Assembly (NCBI RefSeq): GCF_031457805.1
Contig: NZ_JAVDXI010000001.1
Coordinates: 248,001 to 312,000, forward strand
Source: Caulobacter sp031457805
GTDB taxonomy: Bacteria; Pseudomonadota; Alphaproteobacteria; Caulobacterales; Caulobacteraceae
Length of the DNA: 64,000 nt
Reading direction: 5' to 3'
Shown here: piece by piece, positions 16,145-24,212 of the stretch
Layout: each line of letters starts with the position of its first letter
Numbering within the stretch: position 1 is the stretch's first letter
Notes under the pieces: generated by a model
Seen by the model: only the letters and a program-made list of their open reading frames with translations
The model's database searches: none
What the model was told of the DNA's origin: nothing
Program-made: the position numbers and the translations under genes

Positions 16145-17346
16145 CGCAGCAGGTCCGCGGGTTGGCTGTTCTTGAGGACGCCGAGCGACAGGAAGCCCGA
16201 CAGCATGGCGATGGCGACGAGGAAGCCGGCGACGATAGCGATGAGGGCCGGCGGGAAGTACATCGGCACCCCGCCCATGGCCGCCAGCAACGAGACGCCC
16301 CACGTCAGCAGGCCCGCAGCGAGAACGCCGACGATGCCGACCCAGAAGCTGAGCTCCATGACGATGTTGCGCAGGTCGCCCATCGACACGCCCAGGGCGC
16401 GCAAGCTGGCGAATTCCTTGATGTTGGCCATGATCGCGCCGCGCAGGGTCTGCCAGGTGATGGCCACGCCGATCAGCAGGCCCAGGAACGCCGAGAAGCC
16501 CAGCATGATGCCGATGATCTGGTCGTCGAGCATGGCGCTGGAATTGGCGTCGGCCAGCTCCTGACGCGTCCAGGCGCGGAACTTGCCGTCGGCCTTCTTG
16601 TTGAGCTGGGCTGCGACGATCTCGGCGCGGGACGGGTCGCTGATTTCGACCATCAGCGGGCCGACGCGCTGGCCCACATCGGCCTCGCCCAGCATCCGCA
16701 GCGTGTCGCGCGACATGACGAGCGTGGGCTGGATGATGTTGGGATAACCCGTTGTCACCACAGCGATATTGATGGTCTTGCCGTTGTAGAGCGCCTTGTC
16801 GCCCTTCTTGACGCCCAGGCGCTTGAGGGCGGTCTGGTCCACGGCGACCGCAAAGGGGCGGCGCAAGGCCTCGACCATTTCAGGCGTATAGTCGGTGGGC
16901 ACGGTCACGTAGCCCGGGATGGCGTCGATGACGGTCACGTTGACGAACTCGGTCTTGCGACCGCCGCCCTGGGGCGGCGCCTTGCCGCCCTTGGCCGCCG
17001 CCTTGGTGCGCGCCTCGATCTTGGCCTGCTCCTCGGGAGACAGAATGTTCTGGAAGCGACCGCCAGAGCCGTCGAGCGGCGCGACCTGTGTCACTTCAGG
17101 GTGGCTGTAGACGAGGGGGATCATCCGGCGCGGCAGGCCCGAAGGACCGCCGAACAGCGCCTTGGCGCCCGGGCCCAGCACCATGATGTCGGCGCGCGCG
17201 CGATCGATCTGGGCGGTGAAACCCTTGCCGATACCGACGAACATGCCGACCTGCGCCAGCACCAGAAGGCCTGAAAAGGCCAGGGCGACGACAGCCGCCA
17301 TGTAACGACGCCACTCGTATAGAAGTGTGGCCAAGGCCAACGACAT
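16141..17346 (-). CDS. ABC transporter permease (DevC/FtsX-like)
   Basis: The 401-residue protein has one N-terminal membrane segment (AAVVALAFSGLLVLAQVGMFVGI), a periplasmic region of about 220 residues (MacB-PCD-like), and three C-terminal membrane segments (LGFSAFLGLLIGVAITW; LSFWVGIVGVLAAGLL; ALIAIVAGFLVAIAMLSGF). This is the DevC/MacB/FtsX topology. The ATG at 17346 begins the hydrophobic N-terminus; the open frame reaches further upstream but that part looks like noncoding sequence. First gene of the exporter operon. Confidence 0.92.
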   Translation of the reverse strand: MSLALATLLYEWRRYMAAVVALAFSGLLVLAQVGMFVGIGKGFTAQIDRARADIMVLGPGAKALFGGPSGLPRRMIPLVYSHPEVTQVAPLDGSGGRFQNILSPEEQAKIEARTKAAAKGGKAPPQGGGRKTEFVNVTVIDAIPGYVTVPTDYTPEMVEALRRPFAVAVDQTALKRLGVKKGDKALYNGKTINIAVVTTGYPNIIQPTLVMSRDTLRMLGEADVGQRVGPLMVEISDPSRAEIVAAQLNKKADGKFRAWTRQELADANSSAMLDDQIIGIMLGFSAFLGLLIGVAITWQTLRGAIMANIKEFASLRALGVSMGDLRNIVMELSFWVGIVGVLAAGLLTWGVSLLAAMGGVPMYFPPALIAIVAGFLVAIAMLSGFLSLGVLKNSQPADLLR

Positions 17347-17654
17347 TTGCGGACTCGTGCTCCCCCAATCGACGGTTGCAGCAATGAACGTCGATCGCCG
17401 AGCGGCCAAGTTAAATCGGGGTAAGGCGCGTTTCAGGGCTGAAATCGTCCGCGGCGACGGCGTCTTAGCGCGGACGGCGCTTGTCGCCAGGCGATGCGCG
17501 CCCCCTTCGGTAAGCGGCTTATGACTTAGGCGCCTTGCGGGCTGGTTAACCATTCCTTACGCAAGGCGCTTGCGTGCGACGCCGCAGTTGGTGTCAATCT
17601 CGCCCCTTGGTCGGCGTCGCGGGGGCGTCGCCTCATTGTAAGGTCTTCGTCTTG
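17347..17654. other. 308-base divergent promoter region
   Basis: This gap separates the exporter operon (minus) from the nucleoside transporter (plus), so both promoters should lie here. GCGCCTTGCG at 17530-17539 and CGCAAGGCGC at 17560-17569 form a perfect 10-bp inverted repeat. Its 20-base centre contains GGTTAACCAT, which looks like a CtrA half-site. I see no gene and no convincing promoter boxes. Confidence 0.55.
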
Positions 17655-18935
17655 ATGTTCCGTCCCGAGAACGTTCAGGCCCTGGCGGGTCTGGCGCTCA
17701 CCCTGGGCCTCTGCTGGCTCGTTTCCGAGAATCGCAAGCGGTTCCCCTGGGGCCTGGCCATCGGCGCCGTCGTCATCCAGGTGATGCTGGTGCTGGTGCT
17801 GTTCGGCTTGCCGCAGGCCCAGCAGATGCTGCGCGGCGTCAATGGCGCCGTCGAGGGCCTCGGCGCCTCGACCCAGGCCGGCACGGCCTTTGTGTTCGGC
17901 TTCCTGGCCGGCGGCGACCAGCCCTATACGGTCAGCAATCCGGGCGCGGGCTTCATCTTCGCCTTCCGCGTCATGCCCGTGATCCTCGTGGTCTGCGCCC
18001 TGTCGGCGCTGCTGTGGCACTGGAAGATCCTCGAGTGGCTGGCCCAGGGCTTCGGCTTCGTGTTCCAGAAGACGCTGGGCCTGCGCGGCCCGCCGGCCCT
18101 GGCCACCGCCGCGACGATCTTCATGGGACAGGTCGAAGGCCCGATCTTCATTCGCGCCTATCTCGACAAGCTGTCGCGCTCGGAACTCTTCATGCTGATC
18201 GCGGTCGGCATGGCCTGCGTCTCGGGTTCGACCATGGTCGCCTACGCCACCATCCTGGCCGACGTGCTGCCCAACGCGGCCGCCCACGTGCTGACGGCCT
18301 CGATCATCTCGGCCCCGGCCGGCGTGCTGCTGGCCCGCATCATCGTGCCGTCCGACCCGATGGAGAAGGGCGCCGATCTCGACCTCGCGGCCGAGGACAA
18401 GACCTATGGCAGCTCGATCGACGCGGTCATGAAGGGCACAACCGACGGCCTGCAGATCGCCCTCAACGTGGGCGCCACCCTGATCGTCTTCGTGGCCCTG
18501 GCCACCATGGTCGACAAGATCCTGGGCGCCTTTCCTCCGGTGGGCGGCGAGCCGCTGAGCATCGCGCGCGGCCTGGGCGTGATCTTCGCCCCGCTCGCCT
18601 GGTCGATGGGCATCCCCTGGAAGGAAGCGGGCACGGCCGGCGGCCTCCTGGGCGTGAAGCTGATCCTGACCGAGTTCACCGCCTTCATCCAACTGTCCAA
18701 GGTGGGCGAGAGCTTGCTGGACGAGCGTACCCGCATGATCATGACCTATGCGCTGTGCGGCTTCGCCAACATCGGCTCGGTCGGCATGAACGTGGCCGGC
18801 TTCTCGGTCCTGGTGCCCCAGCGCCGACAGGAAGTGCTGGGCCTCGTTTGGAAGGCGATGATGGCCGGCTTCCTGGCTACCTGCCTGACCGCCTCGCTGG
18901 TCGGCCTGATGCCGCGGAGCCTGTTTGGGCTGTAA
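17655..18935 (+). CDS. Concentrative nucleoside transporter (CNT/NupC family)
   Basis: The 426-residue inner-membrane protein imports nucleosides with H+ or Na+. It has about ten hydrophobic segments and the CNT signature region GGDQPYTVSNPGAGFIFAF, followed by ATIFMGQVEGPIFIRAYLDK and SGSTMVAYATIL. C-terminal GFANIGSVGMNVAGF also fits. The ATG at 17655 was chosen because the hydrophobic N-terminus begins right after it. An intrinsic terminator follows and overlaps the ribosome site of the next gene. Confidence 0.94.
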   Translation: MFRPENVQALAGLALTLGLCWLVSENRKRFPWGLAIGAVVIQVMLVLVLFGLPQAQQMLRGVNGAVEGLGASTQAGTAFVFGFLAGGDQPYTVSNPGAGFIFAFRVMPVILVVCALSALLWHWKILEWLAQGFGFVFQKTLGLRGPPALATAATIFMGQVEGPIFIRAYLDKLSRSELFMLIAVGMACVSGSTMVAYATILADVLPNAAAHVLTASIISAPAGVLLARIIVPSDPMEKGADLDLAAEDKTYGSSIDAVMKGTTDGLQIALNVGATLIVFVALATMVDKILGAFPPVGGEPLSIARGLGVIFAPLAWSMGIPWKEAGTAGGLLGVKLILTEFTAFIQLSKVGESLLDERTRMIMTYALCGFANIGSVGMNVAGFSVLVPQRRQEVLGLVWKAMMAGFLATCLTASLVGLMPRSLFGL

Positions 18936-18966
18936 GCCGCTTTCCTTCCGTAGCGAAAGCCAAGCA

Positions 18967-18992
18967 TCCTCCCGGTCAAAAGCCGGGAGGAT
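18967..18992 (+). terminator. Terminator whose 3' arm is also the next gene's Shine-Dalgarno
   Basis: TCCTCCCGG and CCGGGAGGA form a 9-bp stem, followed by TTTCTTTTG. It is a proper terminator for the nucleoside transporter gene. The GGGAGG of the 3' arm is also the ribosome site for the GST gene whose TTG start (18998) lies in the T tract. Folding of the stem would hide that site. Confidence 0.85.
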
Positions 18993-18997
18993 TTCTT

Positions 18998-19621
18998 TTG
19001 AAACTCTACGATTGCCTGCGAGCGCCCAATCCCCGTCGCGTGCGGTGGTTCATGGCCGAGAAGGGAATCGACGATGTCGAGATCGTCACCCTGTCGATCA
19101 TGGGCGGAGAGCACAGGTCGCCGGAGTATCGCGGCAAGGCCGGTCTAGCGCATGTGCCGGCGCTGGAGCTGGATGATGGGACGGTGATCACTGAGTCGGT
19201 CGCCATCTGCCGCTATCTGGAAAGCGTCTATCCAGAACCGAACATGTTCGGGCGTGATCCGAAGGAGGCCGCGATCATCGAGATGTGGCTGCGGCGCACC
19301 GAGATGATGGTCGCCACGCCGATGATGCAGGGCGTGCGGCACAGCCATCCCGGCATGGCGGCGCTGGAGGTGCAGGTCCCCGAGGTGGCCGCCTACAATC
19401 TCGAGAGCGTCCGAAAGAGCCTGAAGGTGCTCGATGATCGACTGGCCGAGAGCCCGTTCATCGCCGCCGACCGCATCACCATCGTCGATGTGGTGGCGGT
19501 CACGAGTCTGGATTTCGGCCGCATGATCAAGTGGCGGCCGGATCCGGCTCTGGTCCACGTCAACCGCTGGCTGGACGCCATGCTGGCCCGGCCCGCCGCA
19601 GCGGCGGGCATGACGGCCTAG
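18998..19621 (+). CDS. Glutathione S-transferase family protein
   Basis: The 207-residue protein has an N-terminal thioredoxin-like domain (KLYDCLRAPNPRRVRWFMAE, with ITESVAICRYLE for the glutathione-binding Ser) and a C-terminal helical domain (FIAADRITIVDVVAVTSLDFG). The TTG at 18998 is seven bases after GGGAGG and directly starts the first beta strand. GSTs conjugate glutathione or act as peroxidases or isomerases; the substrate is unknown. Any transcript from the upstream gene must pass a terminator that also contains this gene's ribosome site. Confidence 0.9.
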   Translation: MKLYDCLRAPNPRRVRWFMAEKGIDDVEIVTLSIMGGEHRSPEYRGKAGLAHVPALELDDGTVITESVAICRYLESVYPEPNMFGRDPKEAAIIEMWLRRTEMMVATPMMQGVRHSHPGMAALEVQVPEVAAYNLESVRKSLKVLDDRLAESPFIAADRITIVDVVAVTSLDFGRMIKWRPDPALVHVNRWLDAMLARPAAAAGMTA

Positions 19622-19640
19622 ATCGAATGAGTGGAGCCCT

Positions 19641-19727
19641 CCTCGCCCTTCGACAGGCTCAGGGTGAGGACGAACTTTGACGCGGTGTCAGCAGAAAACC
19701 TCATCCTGAGCTTGTCGAAAGACGAGG
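19641..19727. repeat. Palindromic repeat, CTTCGACA...CTCAGG family
   Basis: CCTCGCCCTTCGACAGGCTC... (19641-19669) and CCTCATCCTGAGCTTGTCGA... (19699-19727) are imperfect inverted copies in the gap between convergent GST and thioesterase genes. This is the dispersed palindrome family also distantly seen at 443-578. It may act as a bidirectional transcript end. Confidence 0.8.
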
Positions 19728-19738
19728 TTTTCGGTTCT

Positions 19739-20191
19739 TCAACGGCTTCGCAGCTTCTTGATCACGCCCGAGAAGTTCAGCATCGGGCTTGAGCCCGTCG
19801 AGATCAGGCCCCGCACGAACAGCAGCGAGCCGCCGGCGCGGACCACTTCGCCGGTGGCGGTGACCAGGTCGCCGGGGCGGGCGGGGCCGACGAACTCGCC
19901 GTTCAGGCTGACGGTGACGGCGTGGGCGCCGGCAAGGTCGCGCCAGGCGATCGCGAACAGGCAGAAGTCGGCGAAGGTCATCATGCAGCCGCCGTGCATG
20001 AAGCCGCCGCCGTTCATGTGCTTGGGCTCGGCGCGGAAGGCGCAGGTGACGCGGCCGGTTTCATCCTCGCGGAAATAGAAGGGGCCGGACTGGTCCTCGA
20101 ACGGGTCCATGCCCTGCCACGTGCGCCAGCCGGCCCATTCGCCGGTCTCGACCAGTCGCGAGCTGCTGGAATTCTCGGCCCCGCCGTCCAT
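19739..20191 (-). CDS. PaaI-type hotdog-fold thioesterase
   Basis: The 150-residue protein has the hotdog signature HMNGGGFMHGGCMMTFADFCLF near residues 55-80, as in PaaI/YdiI acyl-CoA thioesterases, followed by the strand pairs VTVSLNGEFVGPARPGDLVTATGEVVRAGGSLLFVRG. These enzymes hydrolyse acyl-CoA thioesters. The position normally occupied by catalytic Asp/Glu on the central helix reads FADF. It stands alone between convergent and divergent genes; substrate unknown. Confidence 0.88.
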   Translation of the reverse strand: MDGGAENSSSSRLVETGEWAGWRTWQGMDPFEDQSGPFYFREDETGRVTCAFRAEPKHMNGGGFMHGGCMMTFADFCLFAIAWRDLAGAHAVTVSLNGEFVGPARPGDLVTATGEVVRAGGSLLFVRGLISTGSSPMLNFSGVIKKLRSR

Positions 20192-20280
20192 GTCGTCCCC
20201 TCCGAAACTTATCGAGGTTCAGTTAGAGCGGTCGCCCATCGGGCGCAAGCCGCGCCTCGCGTTTGAGCGCGATCCGTGGC

Positions 20281-20580
20281 ATGGCGAAGCGCATGACGAC
20301 CCCGATCCAAGACACCATCCTCTCCCAGCTGGCGGCGCTGCCCGCCGGCAAGTCGATCGACCCGATGAACGTCGCCAAGGCGATCCAGCCCGAGCGCTGG
20401 CAGCAGCAGCTGGGCCACGTGCGCACCAACGCCATCGAACTGGCCCGCGAGGGCAAGGTCGTGATCCTGCGCCACAACAAGCCGACCAATCCCGAGAAGT
20501 TCCGGGGCGTCTATCGCATCCGCCTGCGCCTCGAAGGTGATCCGACCAGCTTCGAGGAGACGGCCGGCGACGAAGACTAG
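20281..20580 (+). CDS. DUF3253 family small protein
   Basis: About 99 residues from ATG 20281 (95 from ATG 20293; neither has a clear ribosome site). The sequence IQDTILSQLAALPAGKSIDPMNVAKAIQPERWQ followed by VRTNAIELAREGKVVILRHNK and FRGVYRIRL matches DUF3253, a small winged-helix-like family of unknown function. Within 90 bases is the divergent thioesterase start. Family call good, start uncertain. Confidence 0.78.
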   Translation: MAKRMTTPIQDTILSQLAALPAGKSIDPMNVAKAIQPERWQQQLGHVRTNAIELAREGKVVILRHNKPTNPEKFRGVYRIRLRLEGDPTSFEETAGDED

Positions 20581-20626
20581 TCTCGACGCCGAGTTCGTCT
20601 TGAAAAGAAACTGAGTCCGTGGCCTA

Positions 20627-20650
20627 TGGTCTCCCAAACTAGGGAGACCA
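20627..20650 (+). promoter_or_regulatory. 5' leader hairpin covering the ribosome site of the second GST
   Basis: TGGTCTCCC-AAACTA-GGGAGACCA is a perfect 9-bp stem with a 6-base loop ending three bases before the ATG at 20654. The GGGAGA in the 3' arm is the only good Shine-Dalgarno, so the fold would block initiation. No U tract follows, which argues against a terminator. Confidence 0.7.
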
Positions 20651-20653
20651 TCG

Positions 20654-21286
20654 ATGCTCATCTACGGCTCGTCGCTTTCGCCGTTCGTTCGCAAGACCAT
20701 GGTGTTCGCCACCGAAAAGGGGCTGGCGTACGATAACAAGGTGGTCCGGCTGGGCCAGCCCGACACTGAGTTCGACGCCTGCAGCCCGTTCGGCAAGATT
20801 CCGGGCTTCCAGGATGGCGACTTCAAGATCTCCGACTCCTCGGCGATCATCACCTATCTGGACGCGGCCCATCCCGAGCCGAACCTGATCCCGACCGAGC
20901 CGAAGGCCCGCGCCTGGACGGTCTGGTACGAGGAGTATGCGGACTCGATCTTCGTCGGCGCGGCGGGACCAATCTTTTTCAACCGGGTGGTGGGGCCGCG
21001 CTTCATGGGCGTCGAGCCTGACCTTGCGGCGATCGAAAAGGGGACCAACGTCGCCATGCCGCCGGTGCTCGACTATCTGGAGCGCACGATCCCGGCGAGC
21101 GGCTTCCTGGTCGAGGACCGTTTCACCCTGGCTGACATCGCCGTGGCCAGCCCCTTCGTGAACCTGGAACACGCTGGGTTCGACTTCGCCAAATGGCCGA
21201 AGGCGAAAGCCTATGCCGACGCCATCTTGGCCCGTCCGTCGTTTGCGGACATCATCAAGCGCGAGCGCCGGATGCTCGGCGCCTAA
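20654..21286 (+). CDS. Glutathione S-transferase family protein
   Basis: The 210-residue protein starts MLIYGSSLSPFVRKTMVFAT, a thioredoxin-like domain with the active-site Ser of the SPF(V)RK type. KIPGFQDGDFKISDSSAIITYLD supplies the cis-Pro and glutathione gamma-glutamyl contact. The helical C-terminal domain ends FTLADIAVASPFVNLEHAG. It is only about 1.0 kb from another GST gene with a different N-terminus, so they are not recent duplicates. Its start lies directly behind a stable hairpin. Confidence 0.9.
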   Translation: MLIYGSSLSPFVRKTMVFATEKGLAYDNKVVRLGQPDTEFDACSPFGKIPGFQDGDFKISDSSAIITYLDAAHPEPNLIPTEPKARAWTVWYEEYADSIFVGAAGPIFFNRVVGPRFMGVEPDLAAIEKGTNVAMPPVLDYLERTIPASGFLVEDRFTLADIAVASPFVNLEHAGFDFAKWPKAKAYADAILARPSFADIIKRERRMLGA

Positions 21287-21329
21287 GGCACTGCTTGGGG
21301 CGGCGGACGGGATCGCCTAAATCCCGTCC

Positions 21330-21914
21330 ATGGCTCTCGACGCGCTTCTTGAGGAAATCTCCGCCTGCCGGGCGTGTGCGCCATACCTGCCGCACACGCC
21401 GCGGCCGGTCACACGCGTCAGCACGGCGACGCGGCTGCTGATCGCCGGACAGGCGCCGGGGCGGCTCGTCCATGAAACCGGTCTTCCGTTCAACGATCCC
21501 TCGGGCGTCCGCCTGCGCCAGTGGATGGGGATCGACCGCGAGACCTTCTATGGCCGCTCCGAGATCGGTGTGGCGGCCATGGCCTTCTGCTTTCCGGGCA
21601 CAAACCCCAAGGGCGGCGACTATCCTCCGCCGCCGCGCTGCGCGGCGCTGTGGCGATCGCAGCTGCTGGCGGCGCTGCCGAATGTCGAGCTGACCCTGCT
21701 GGTGGGCAGCTACGCCCAGGACTGGGCGCTGGATGGTCGAACCGGCAAGACCATGACCGAGACGGTCGCCCGCTGGCGTGAGTTCGGGCCCAACGTGCTT
21801 CCGCTGCCGCATCCATCCTGGCGCAACACCGCTTGGCTGAAGCGCAATCCCTGGTTCGAGGCGGAGGTGACGCCCTTCCTTCGCGAGCGTGTCGCGAACA
21901 TTCTGGGGCGATGA
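21330..21914 (+). CDS. Uracil-DNA glycosylase family protein with probable Fe-S cluster
   Basis: The 194-residue protein fits the family 4/5 UDG-like group. Four cysteines at 13, 16, 87 and 104 match the 4Fe-4S arrangement of family 4 enzymes. IAGQAPGRLVHETGLPFNDPSG is motif A, where GQAPG takes the place of the usual GEAPG, and PLPHPSWRN near 158-166 is motif B with the conserved His. It probably removes uracil or a related base from DNA. Its stop overlaps the start of the next gene (ATGA at 21911-21914). Substrate specificity is uncertain. Confidence 0.88.
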   Translation: MALDALLEEISACRACAPYLPHTPRPVTRVSTATRLLIAGQAPGRLVHETGLPFNDPSGVRLRQWMGIDRETFYGRSEIGVAAMAFCFPGTNPKGGDYPPPPRCAALWRSQLLAALPNVELTLLVGSYAQDWALDGRTGKTMTETVARWREFGPNVLPLPHPSWRNTAWLKRNPWFEAEVTPFLRERVANILGR

Positions 21915-22969
21915 ACCGCCGCGCCCTGATCCTGACCGCTTCGGCCGCCGCGCTGTCGGCTTGCGCGCCGCTGCGCCAGAGACCGGAGCTGGCGGCGCTA
22001 GGTTTTCGCGGGCCGCGCCTGACGGACCAGGCCTTCGTCAGCTTTGACGGAGCCCAGTTGGGTCTGATGCGCTGGCTGCCGGCGAGCGAGCCCGACTGGG
22101 TGATTGTCGGCCTGCACGGCATGAACGACTACGCCAACGCCTATCACCTTGCCGCCGCCTGGTGGGCGGGGAGGGGGATCGCGACCTATGCGCTGGACGT
22201 GCGCGGGTTCGGACGTTCGCCCGAGCGTGGCGTCTGGGCTCCAGCCGACCTGGTGATCGAGGATGTCCGCCTGCTCGTCGAAGCCGTCCGTGAGCGACAT
22301 CCGAACGCCAAGATCGCCCTGGCTGGGATCAGCATGGGCGGCGCGCTGGCGATCAGCGCCATGTCGACGCAGAGCCCGCCGCGCGTCGACAAGGTCCTGC
22401 TGTTCGCGCCGGCGGTCTGGGGCTGGTCGAACCAGCCGTTGCCGAACAAACTGAGCCTCTGGATCACCGCCCATACGAAGGGCGACTGGGTGGTCAAGCC
22501 GCCCGAATGGCTGGTCCGCAATGTCATGCCCTCCGACAATTTGGACGAGTTGCGTCGGATGGGGCGCGACCCGCTGATGATCTGGGGCGCGCGCTCTGAC
22601 ACCCTGTACGGCCTCGTCGGGCTGATGGAGCGGGCTTGGCGATCGCCCGATGCGATCGCGACCCGCGTTGCCTGGTTCTACGGGGCCAATGACCACATCA
22701 TTCCCCGCGAGCCGACGGTCGAGGCTGTGAGCCGTTTGAGGCCGGGCGCGCGAACCGCGTACTACCCTAAGGGCTATCACCTCCTCCTGGTCGATCAGCA
22801 GGCCGAAGCCGTCTGGGCGGACGCCGTGGCGTTCCTGCGCGATGCGCCCGGGGCTTGGCCGCCCTCCGGTGTTCCGGCCATCCCCTCAAGCCTTGCAGCG
22901 ATGACAGCGTTGGACCCGCCCAAGCCGGCCAAGCGCAAGGTGTCGCAAGGTCAGCCTTCGGGCTTGTGA
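21911..22969 (+). CDS. Alpha/beta-hydrolase lipoprotein (monoacylglycerol lipase/lysophospholipase-like)
   Basis: The 352-residue protein has a lipoprotein signal (ILTASAAALSAC, lipid-modified Cys18). VIVGLHGMNDYANAYHLAA is the oxyanion region, GISMGGALAI the nucleophile elbow with Ser141, and YYPKGYHLLLVD the catalytic His region. It belongs to the serine aminopeptidase S33/lysophospholipase group and would be attached to a membrane facing the periplasm. ATG 21911 overlaps the UDG stop, so translation is coupled although the functions differ. Confidence 0.9.
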   Translation: MNRRALILTASAAALSACAPLRQRPELAALGFRGPRLTDQAFVSFDGAQLGLMRWLPASEPDWVIVGLHGMNDYANAYHLAAAWWAGRGIATYALDVRGFGRSPERGVWAPADLVIEDVRLLVEAVRERHPNAKIALAGISMGGALAISAMSTQSPPRVDKVLLFAPAVWGWSNQPLPNKLSLWITAHTKGDWVVKPPEWLVRNVMPSDNLDELRRMGRDPLMIWGARSDTLYGLVGLMERAWRSPDAIATRVAWFYGANDHIIPREPTVEAVSRLRPGARTAYYPKGYHLLLVDQQAEAVWADAVAFLRDAPGAWPPSGVPAIPSSLAAMTALDPPKPAKRKVSQGQPSGL

Positions 22970-23031
22970 GCCGGAGAAACCCAGCGTACACCGCCCGCCA
23001 ACTTCATCCTGGCTGAGGCGAGACCGGCAGC

Positions 23032-24093
23032 ATGACCTTGTTCGATTCCCCCGATTTCGAGGGACACGAAGGCGTACACGCTTTCTTCGACGAAAAAACT
23101 GGTCTGAAGTCGATCATCGCGGTCCACTCGACCGCGCGCGGCCCGGCTGCGGGCGGCTGCCGGATGTGGGACTATTCCAGCGCCGGGGCGGCCCTGACCG
23201 ACGCCCTGCGGCTGTCGCGCGGCATGTCCTACAAGAACGCCATGGCCGATCTGGACTTCGGCGGCGGCAAGGCCGTGATCATCGGCGACAGCCGCAGCCA
23301 GAAGACGCCCGAGCTGTTCGAGGCGTTCGGTCGCGCGGTCGACAGCCTGGGTGGAAAGTACTGGACGGCCGAGGACGTCGGCGTCTCGCCGTCCGACCTG
23401 GAAAGCACGCGCAAGACCACCCGCTTCGTTGCGGGCCTGGAAGGTCACGCGGCGGCCTCGGGCGATCCGTCGCCGGTGACCGCCGAGGGCGTATTCCGGG
23501 GCGTACGCCTCTGCGTCGAACGCGCTCTGAACCGCGACCTGAAGGGCGTCCGCGTCGCCATCCAGGGTGTGGGCCACGTCGGGGCCTATCTGGCCGAGAA
23601 GCTGCACGCGGCCGGCGCGGAACTGATCATCGCCGATGTGAACCAAGTGGCCCTGTCCGAGGTCGCCGCCAAGACCGGCGCGACGATCGTGCCGACTGAT
23701 GCGATCTTCGACGTCGAGGCCGATGTCTTCGCCCCTTGCGCCCTGGGCGGCGCAATATCGAACGCGACCCTGCCGCGCCTGAAGGTCAAGATCATCGCCG
23801 GCGGCGCCAACAACCAGCTGGCCGACGCCATGATCGGCCAGACCGTGTTCGATCGCGGTATTCTCTATGCGCCGGACTACGTCATCAATGGCGGCGGCAT
23901 CATCAATGTGGCGGCCGAAATCCGAGCCCTGGAAGCCGGCGGCGCCTTCGATGGCGGCTGGGTGGCGGCCAAGCTGGATCGCCTGGCGCAGACCCTGGCC
24001 GAAGTGATCGATCAGTCGATCGCCGAGAAGCGTCCGGCCAACCTGGTGGCCGACGAGATCGCCCGCGCGCGCATCGCAGCGGCGCGCGGCTGA
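23032..24093 (+). CDS. Leucine/valine/phenylalanine-type amino-acid dehydrogenase
   Basis: The 353-residue NAD-dependent enzyme oxidatively deaminates a branched-chain or aromatic amino acid. HSTARGPAAGGCRMW and MSYKNAMADLDFGGGKAVI (Lys68 and Lys80 expected in substrate binding and catalysis) form the N-terminal catalytic domain. GVRVAIQGVGHVGAYLAEKL is the Rossmann dinucleotide motif. Length matches leucine dehydrogenase rather than the longer glutamate dehydrogenase. Expected role is leucine, valine and isoleucine catabolism; substrate choice is not certain from sequence. Confidence 0.92.
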   Translation: MTLFDSPDFEGHEGVHAFFDEKTGLKSIIAVHSTARGPAAGGCRMWDYSSAGAALTDALRLSRGMSYKNAMADLDFGGGKAVIIGDSRSQKTPELFEAFGRAVDSLGGKYWTAEDVGVSPSDLESTRKTTRFVAGLEGHAAASGDPSPVTAEGVFRGVRLCVERALNRDLKGVRVAIQGVGHVGAYLAEKLHAAGAELIIADVNQVALSEVAAKTGATIVPTDAIFDVEADVFAPCALGGAISNATLPRLKVKIIAGGANNQLADAMIGQTVFDRGILYAPDYVINGGGIINVAAEIRALEAGGAFDGGWVAAKLDRLAQTLAEVIDQSIAEKRPANLVADEIARARIAAARG

Positions 24094-24111
24094 GTTACCG
24101 GGCCCTTTTTG

Positions 24112-24141
24112 TCCGATCTGATCGTCGTTGGTCAGATCGGA
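24112..24141. repeat. 10-bp hairpin after the amino-acid dehydrogenase gene
   Basis: TCCGATCTGA and TCAGATCGGA form a perfect stem with a 10-base centre, 18 bases after the dehydrogenase stop. There is no U tract behind it, only CCCTTTTT in front, so it is not a classic terminator. It could stabilise the 3' end or bind a protein. Confidence 0.6.
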
Positions 24142-24162
24142 TGGGCTCTAAATCAGATACTT

Positions 24163-24212
24163 AGAGCGTGAGAATAGCCGAAACCGGTTCCCACTTTCGG
24201 CCTCACGCTCTA
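24163..24212. repeat. AGAGCGTGA...TCACGCTCT palindromic element
   Basis: AGAGCGTGAGAATAGCCGAA... mirrors ...TTTCGGCCTCACGCTCT around a central ACCGGTT. This is the widespread alphaproteobacterial palindrome of the AGAGCGTGAT type. Its right edge (CTCTAG) supplies the TAG stop codon of the minus-strand gene at 24210, so insertion or spread of the element probably set the end of that gene. Confidence 0.88.

Noticed and set aside
18014..18997. Long in-frame extension in front of the first GST
   Set aside because: It lies inside the nucleoside transporter gene in another frame and has an Arg/Gly-rich product; the GST fold begins at the TTG at 18998 with its own ribosome site.
24112..24141. Intrinsic terminator after the amino-acid dehydrogenase
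   Set aside because: The stem is good but no U tract follows on either strand; listed as a hairpin only.
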